Assembly: GCA_905221605.1 (NCBI GenBank)
Contig: CAJNDS010002320.1
Span: 430,205 to 494,204 of the forward strand
DNA length: 64,000 nt
Direction of reading: 5' to 3'
From: Symbiodinium natans
Lineage: Eukaryota > Sar > Dinophyceae > Suessiales > Symbiodiniaceae
Within the stretch, counting starts at the first letter, position 1. Every line of letters begins with the position of its first letter. Made by a program: the position numbers and the translations under genes. The notes below the pieces were generated by a model, which saw nothing but the letters and a program-made list of their open reading frames with translations, was not told where the DNA came from and ran no database searches. Positions 60,729 to 64,000 of this stretch are shown here, piece by piece.

Positions 60729-63700
60729 GCGTGTGCAGCTTAAATAGGGTCTATTTGGAAGCTGGGAATCGTATTTACAAGAGGAAAACAGGCCCCAAAA
60801 CGTATACTTATTCACAAGAGCCATGTTCCAAATAGACCCTATTTTAGGTCCTGTAGGGTTGCACAGACAGAATTTAATTCATTAAATTCCTTAATTTCCA
60901 CTTTCCCCCTGGAATTTAATGAATTTAATCAATTAATTCAATTAATTCATTTATTTCCAAAGGGGGGGTGGAATTAATTGAATTAGTTGAATTAATTGAA
61001 TTAATTGAATTAATTGAACCCCCCCTTTGGAAATAAATGAATTAATTGAATTAATTGAATTAATTGAATTAATTGAATTAATTGAATTAATTGAATTAAT
61101 TGAATTAATTGAATTAATTGGAATTAATTGGAATTAATTCAATTAATTCAATTAATTCCGCCTCCCCTTTGGAAATAAATGAATTAATTGAATTAATTGA
61201 ATTAGTTGAATTATTTCGATTAATTCAATTAATTCAATTAATTCATTTATTTCCAAATGGGGGGGATTCCCCAGCCCCCACCCCTCCCCCCCCTTTGGAA
61301 ATAAATGAATTAATTGAATTAATTGAATTAATTCAATTAATTCAATTAATTTCATGAACTCAATTCATTCATTTATTTCCAAAGGGGGGGTGGAATTAAT
61401 TGAATTAATTTAATTAATTGAATTAATTCAATTAATTCAATTAATTCAATTAATTCAATTAATTCAATTAATTCAATTAATTCAATTAATTCATTTATTT
61501 CCAAATGGGGGGGGATTCCCCAGACCCCACCCCACCAGCTCGATTTGGCCAAATTTTGCCCGGAGGCTGCCCGGCAAAATTTGGCCAAATCGAGCCGCGC
61601 CTTTCTGGAGGCCCGAAATTATTTAAACTATCGCGGCTCGATTTGGCCAAGTTTTGCCGGGCAGCCTCCGGGCAAAATTTGGCCAAATCGAGCCACGCAT
61701 TTCTCATCGCATACGAAGGGCAGCCCGATTTGGCCAAATTTTGCCCGGAAGCTGCCCGGCAAAATTTGGCCAAATCGAGCCGCGATAGTTTAAAAATTTC
61801 GGGCCTTCAGAAAGGCGCGGCTCGATTTGGCCAAATTTTGCCCGGAGGCTTCCCGGCAAAATTTGGCCAAATCGAGCCGCGCATTTCTCATCGCGTTCGA
61901 CGAGCAGCCCGATTTGGCCAAATTTTGCCCGCAGACTGCCCGGCAAAATCTGGCCAAATCGAGCCGCGCCTTTCTGGAGGCCCGAAATTATTTAAACTAT
62001 CGCGGCTCGGTTTGGCCAAATTTTGCCGGGAAGTCTGCGGGCAAAATTTGGCTAAATCGGGCTGCTCGTCGTACGCGCTGAGAAATGCGCGGCTCGATTT
62101 GGCCAAATTTTGCCGGGCAGCCTCCGGGCAAAATTTGGCCAAATCGAGCCGCGCATTTCTCATGGCATACGGAGAGCAGCCCGATTTGGCCAAATTTTGC
62201 CCGCAGGCTGCCCGGCAAAATTTGGCCAAATCGAGCCGCGATAGTTTAAATAATTTCGTTCAATTAGTTCATTCATTTCCAAATGGGGGGGATTCCACAG
62301 CCCCCACCCCCCCCCCTTTGGAAATAAATGAATTAATTGAATTAATTGAATTAATTGAATTAATTCAATGAATTCACTTAATTCAATTAATTCATTTATT
62401 TCCAAAGGGGGGGGTGGAATTAATTGAATTAATTCAATTAATTCAATTAATTCAATTAATTCAATTAATTCAATTAATTCAATTAATTCAATTAATTCAA
62501 TTAATTCAATTAATTCAATTATTTCCAAATGGGGGGATTCCCCAGCCCCCACCCTCCCCCCCCTTTGGAAATAAATGAAGAATTAATTGAATTATTTGAA
62601 TTAATTGAAATAATTGAATTAATTCAACTAATTCAATTAATTCCACCTCCCCTTTGGAAATAAATGAATTAATTGAATTAATTGAAATTCAATTAATTCA
62701 ATTAATTCAATTAATTCAATTAATTCAATTAATTCAATTAATTCAATTAATTAATTCATTTATTTCCAAAGGGGGGGGGGTGGGGGCTGGGGAATCCCCC
62801 CCATTTGGAAATAAATGAATTAATTGAATTAATTGAATTAATTGAAATAATTGAAATTAATTCAATTAATTCAATTAATTCCACCTCCCCTTTGGAAATA
62901 AATGAATTAATTGAATTAATTGAATTAATTCAATTAATTCAATTGAATGAATTCATTTATTTCCAAAGGGGGGGGTGGGGGCGTGTGCAGCTTAAATAGG
63001 GTCTATTTGGAAGCTGGGAATCGTATTTACAAGAGGAAAACAGGCCCCAAAACGTATACTTATTCACAAGAGCCATGTTCCAAATAGACCCTATTTTAGG
63101 TCCTGTAGGGTTGCACAGACAGAAATTAATTCATTAAATTCCTTAATTTCCACTTTCCCCCTGGAATTTAATGAATTTAATCAATTAATTCAATTAATTC
63201 ATTTATTTCCAAAGGGGGGGGTGGAATTAATTGAATTAGTTGAATTAATTGAATTAATTGAATTAATTGAATTAATTGAACCCCCCCTTTGGAAATAAAT
63301 GAATTAATTGAATTAATTGAATTAATTAAATTAATTGAATTAATTGAATTAATTGAATTAATTGAATTAATTGAATTAATTGAATTAATTGGAATTAATT
63401 CAATTAATTCAATTAATTCCACCTCCCCTTTGGAAATAAATGGATTAATTGAATTAATTGAATTAGTTGAATTATTTCGATTAATTCAATTAATTCAATT
63501 AATTCATTTATTTCCAAATGGGGGGGATTCCCCAGCCCCCACCCCTCCCCCCCCTTTGGAAATAAATGAATTAATTGAATGAATTGAAGTAATTGAATTA
63601 ATTGAATTAATTGAATTAATTCAATTAATTCAATTAATTCAATTAATTCAATTAATTCAATAAATTCAATAAATTCAATTAATTCAATTAATTCAACTAA

Positions 63701-64000
63701 TTCAATTAATTCAATTAATTCATTTATTTCCAAAGGGGGGGTGGAATTAATTGAATTAATGTAATTAATTGAATTAATTCAATTAATTCAATTAATTCAA
63801 TTAATTCAATTAATTCAATTAATTCAATTAATTCAATTAATTCATTTATTTCCAAATGGGGGGGATTCCCCAGACCCCACCCCCCCAGCTCGATTTGGCC
63901 AAATTTTGCCCGGGGGCTGCCCGGCAAAATTTGGCCAAATCGAGCCGCGCCTTTCTGGAGGCCCGAAATTATTTAAACTATCGCGGCTCGATTTGGCCAA
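60729..64000. repeat. Palindromic satellite block with a 2.3-kb higher-order repeat
   Basis: Built from three parts: GAATTAATT units that switch to AATTCAATT in palindromes capped by CCCCTTTGGAAATAAATG and its complement; G/C runs between caps; and a block (61537-62250) of GCTCGATTTGGCC...GGCCAAATCGAGC palindromes. GTGTGCAGCTTAAATAGGG at 60731 recurs at 62983, and the start of the GCTCGATTTGG block at 61537 recurs at 63887, so the whole is duplicated with a unit of about 2.25-2.35 kb. The window ends inside the second copy. Confidence 0.9.
61537..62250. repeat. GCTCGATTTGGCCAAATTTTGCC palindrome array
   Basis: About nine palindromic units, each with arms (G)CTCGATTTGGCCAAATTTT and GCC(C)GGAGGCTGCCCGGC-like centres, separated by short unique pieces (for example CGCGCATTTCTCATCGC). 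Because units are palindromic, both strands give similar long open frames (AKFCRAASGQNLAKSS type). Confidence 0.9.

Noticed and set aside
61505-62371. 288-codon open frame on the + strand, with similar frames on the minus strand
   Set aside because: It is a translation of the palindromic GCTCGATTTGGCC array. Both strands give the same AKFC...QNLAKSS peptide, so there is no evidence of coding selection.
60870-63930. Several frames of Asn-Glu-Leu-Ile-Glu-Leu-Ile repeats
   Set aside because: They are the GAATTAATT satellite translated; low complexity and present on both strands.

Overview
This window is nuclear DNA of a eukaryote, most likely a dinoflagellate, perhaps of the Symbiodinium/Polarella type. 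The evidence is: plant-type telomere-like repeats (TTTAGGG/CCCTAAA) scattered through the whole window rather than confined to one end; genes cut into exons of about 20-175 bp; introns that open with GT, GC or GA, end with AG, and are nearly always followed by an exonic G; and short terminal-inverted-repeat (TIR) elements that act as introns. Every gene I can read with confidence lies on the + strand. No tRNA, rRNA, CRISPR array or prokaryotic operon was seen.

Layout. 0.6-7.8 kb: a set of + strand exon candidates of unknown function, beginning with a hydrophobic N-terminus at 647. 8.5-27.06 kb: an amino acid/auxin permease family (AAAP, SLC36/SLC38-like) transporter in about 18 small exons; most junctions can be joined in frame, and it ends at a TGA at 27056. 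17.86-18.96 kb: an uninterrupted 366-codon MATH-BTB gene inside the transporter's largest intron, with a spliced-leader-like sequence just before its ATG, so probably a retrocopy. 27.6-31.3 kb: exons of an unrecognised gene ending at 31312. 33.15 to at least 55 kb, perhaps 58.7 kb: a long secreted protein that starts with a clear signal peptide and is built from tandemly repeated modules (helical stretch, a strand with LTAKD-like ends, helix, Cys-rich pair). I do not recognise the family. 60.9-64 kb: a satellite block made of palindromes, with a higher-order tandem duplication of about 2.3 kb that runs off the window end.

The main system is how the introns are made. Several unrelated TIR families (called A to L here) have ends of the form 5'-CT...AG-3'. 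Where an intron can be defined exactly by joining the reading frame, a 4-bp direct repeat starting with G (GTGT, GCAT, GTGC, GCTC, GTGA) lies on both sides of the element. The left copy supplies the donor (GT or GC), the element's last two bases supply the AG acceptor, and removal restores the uninterrupted codons. Other introns are filled by telomere-like repeats, some of which supply a GTTTAGG donor, or carry tandem copies of their own acceptor plus the first bases of the next exon. Exon boundaries below come from reading frame and family resemblance, not from transcripts.
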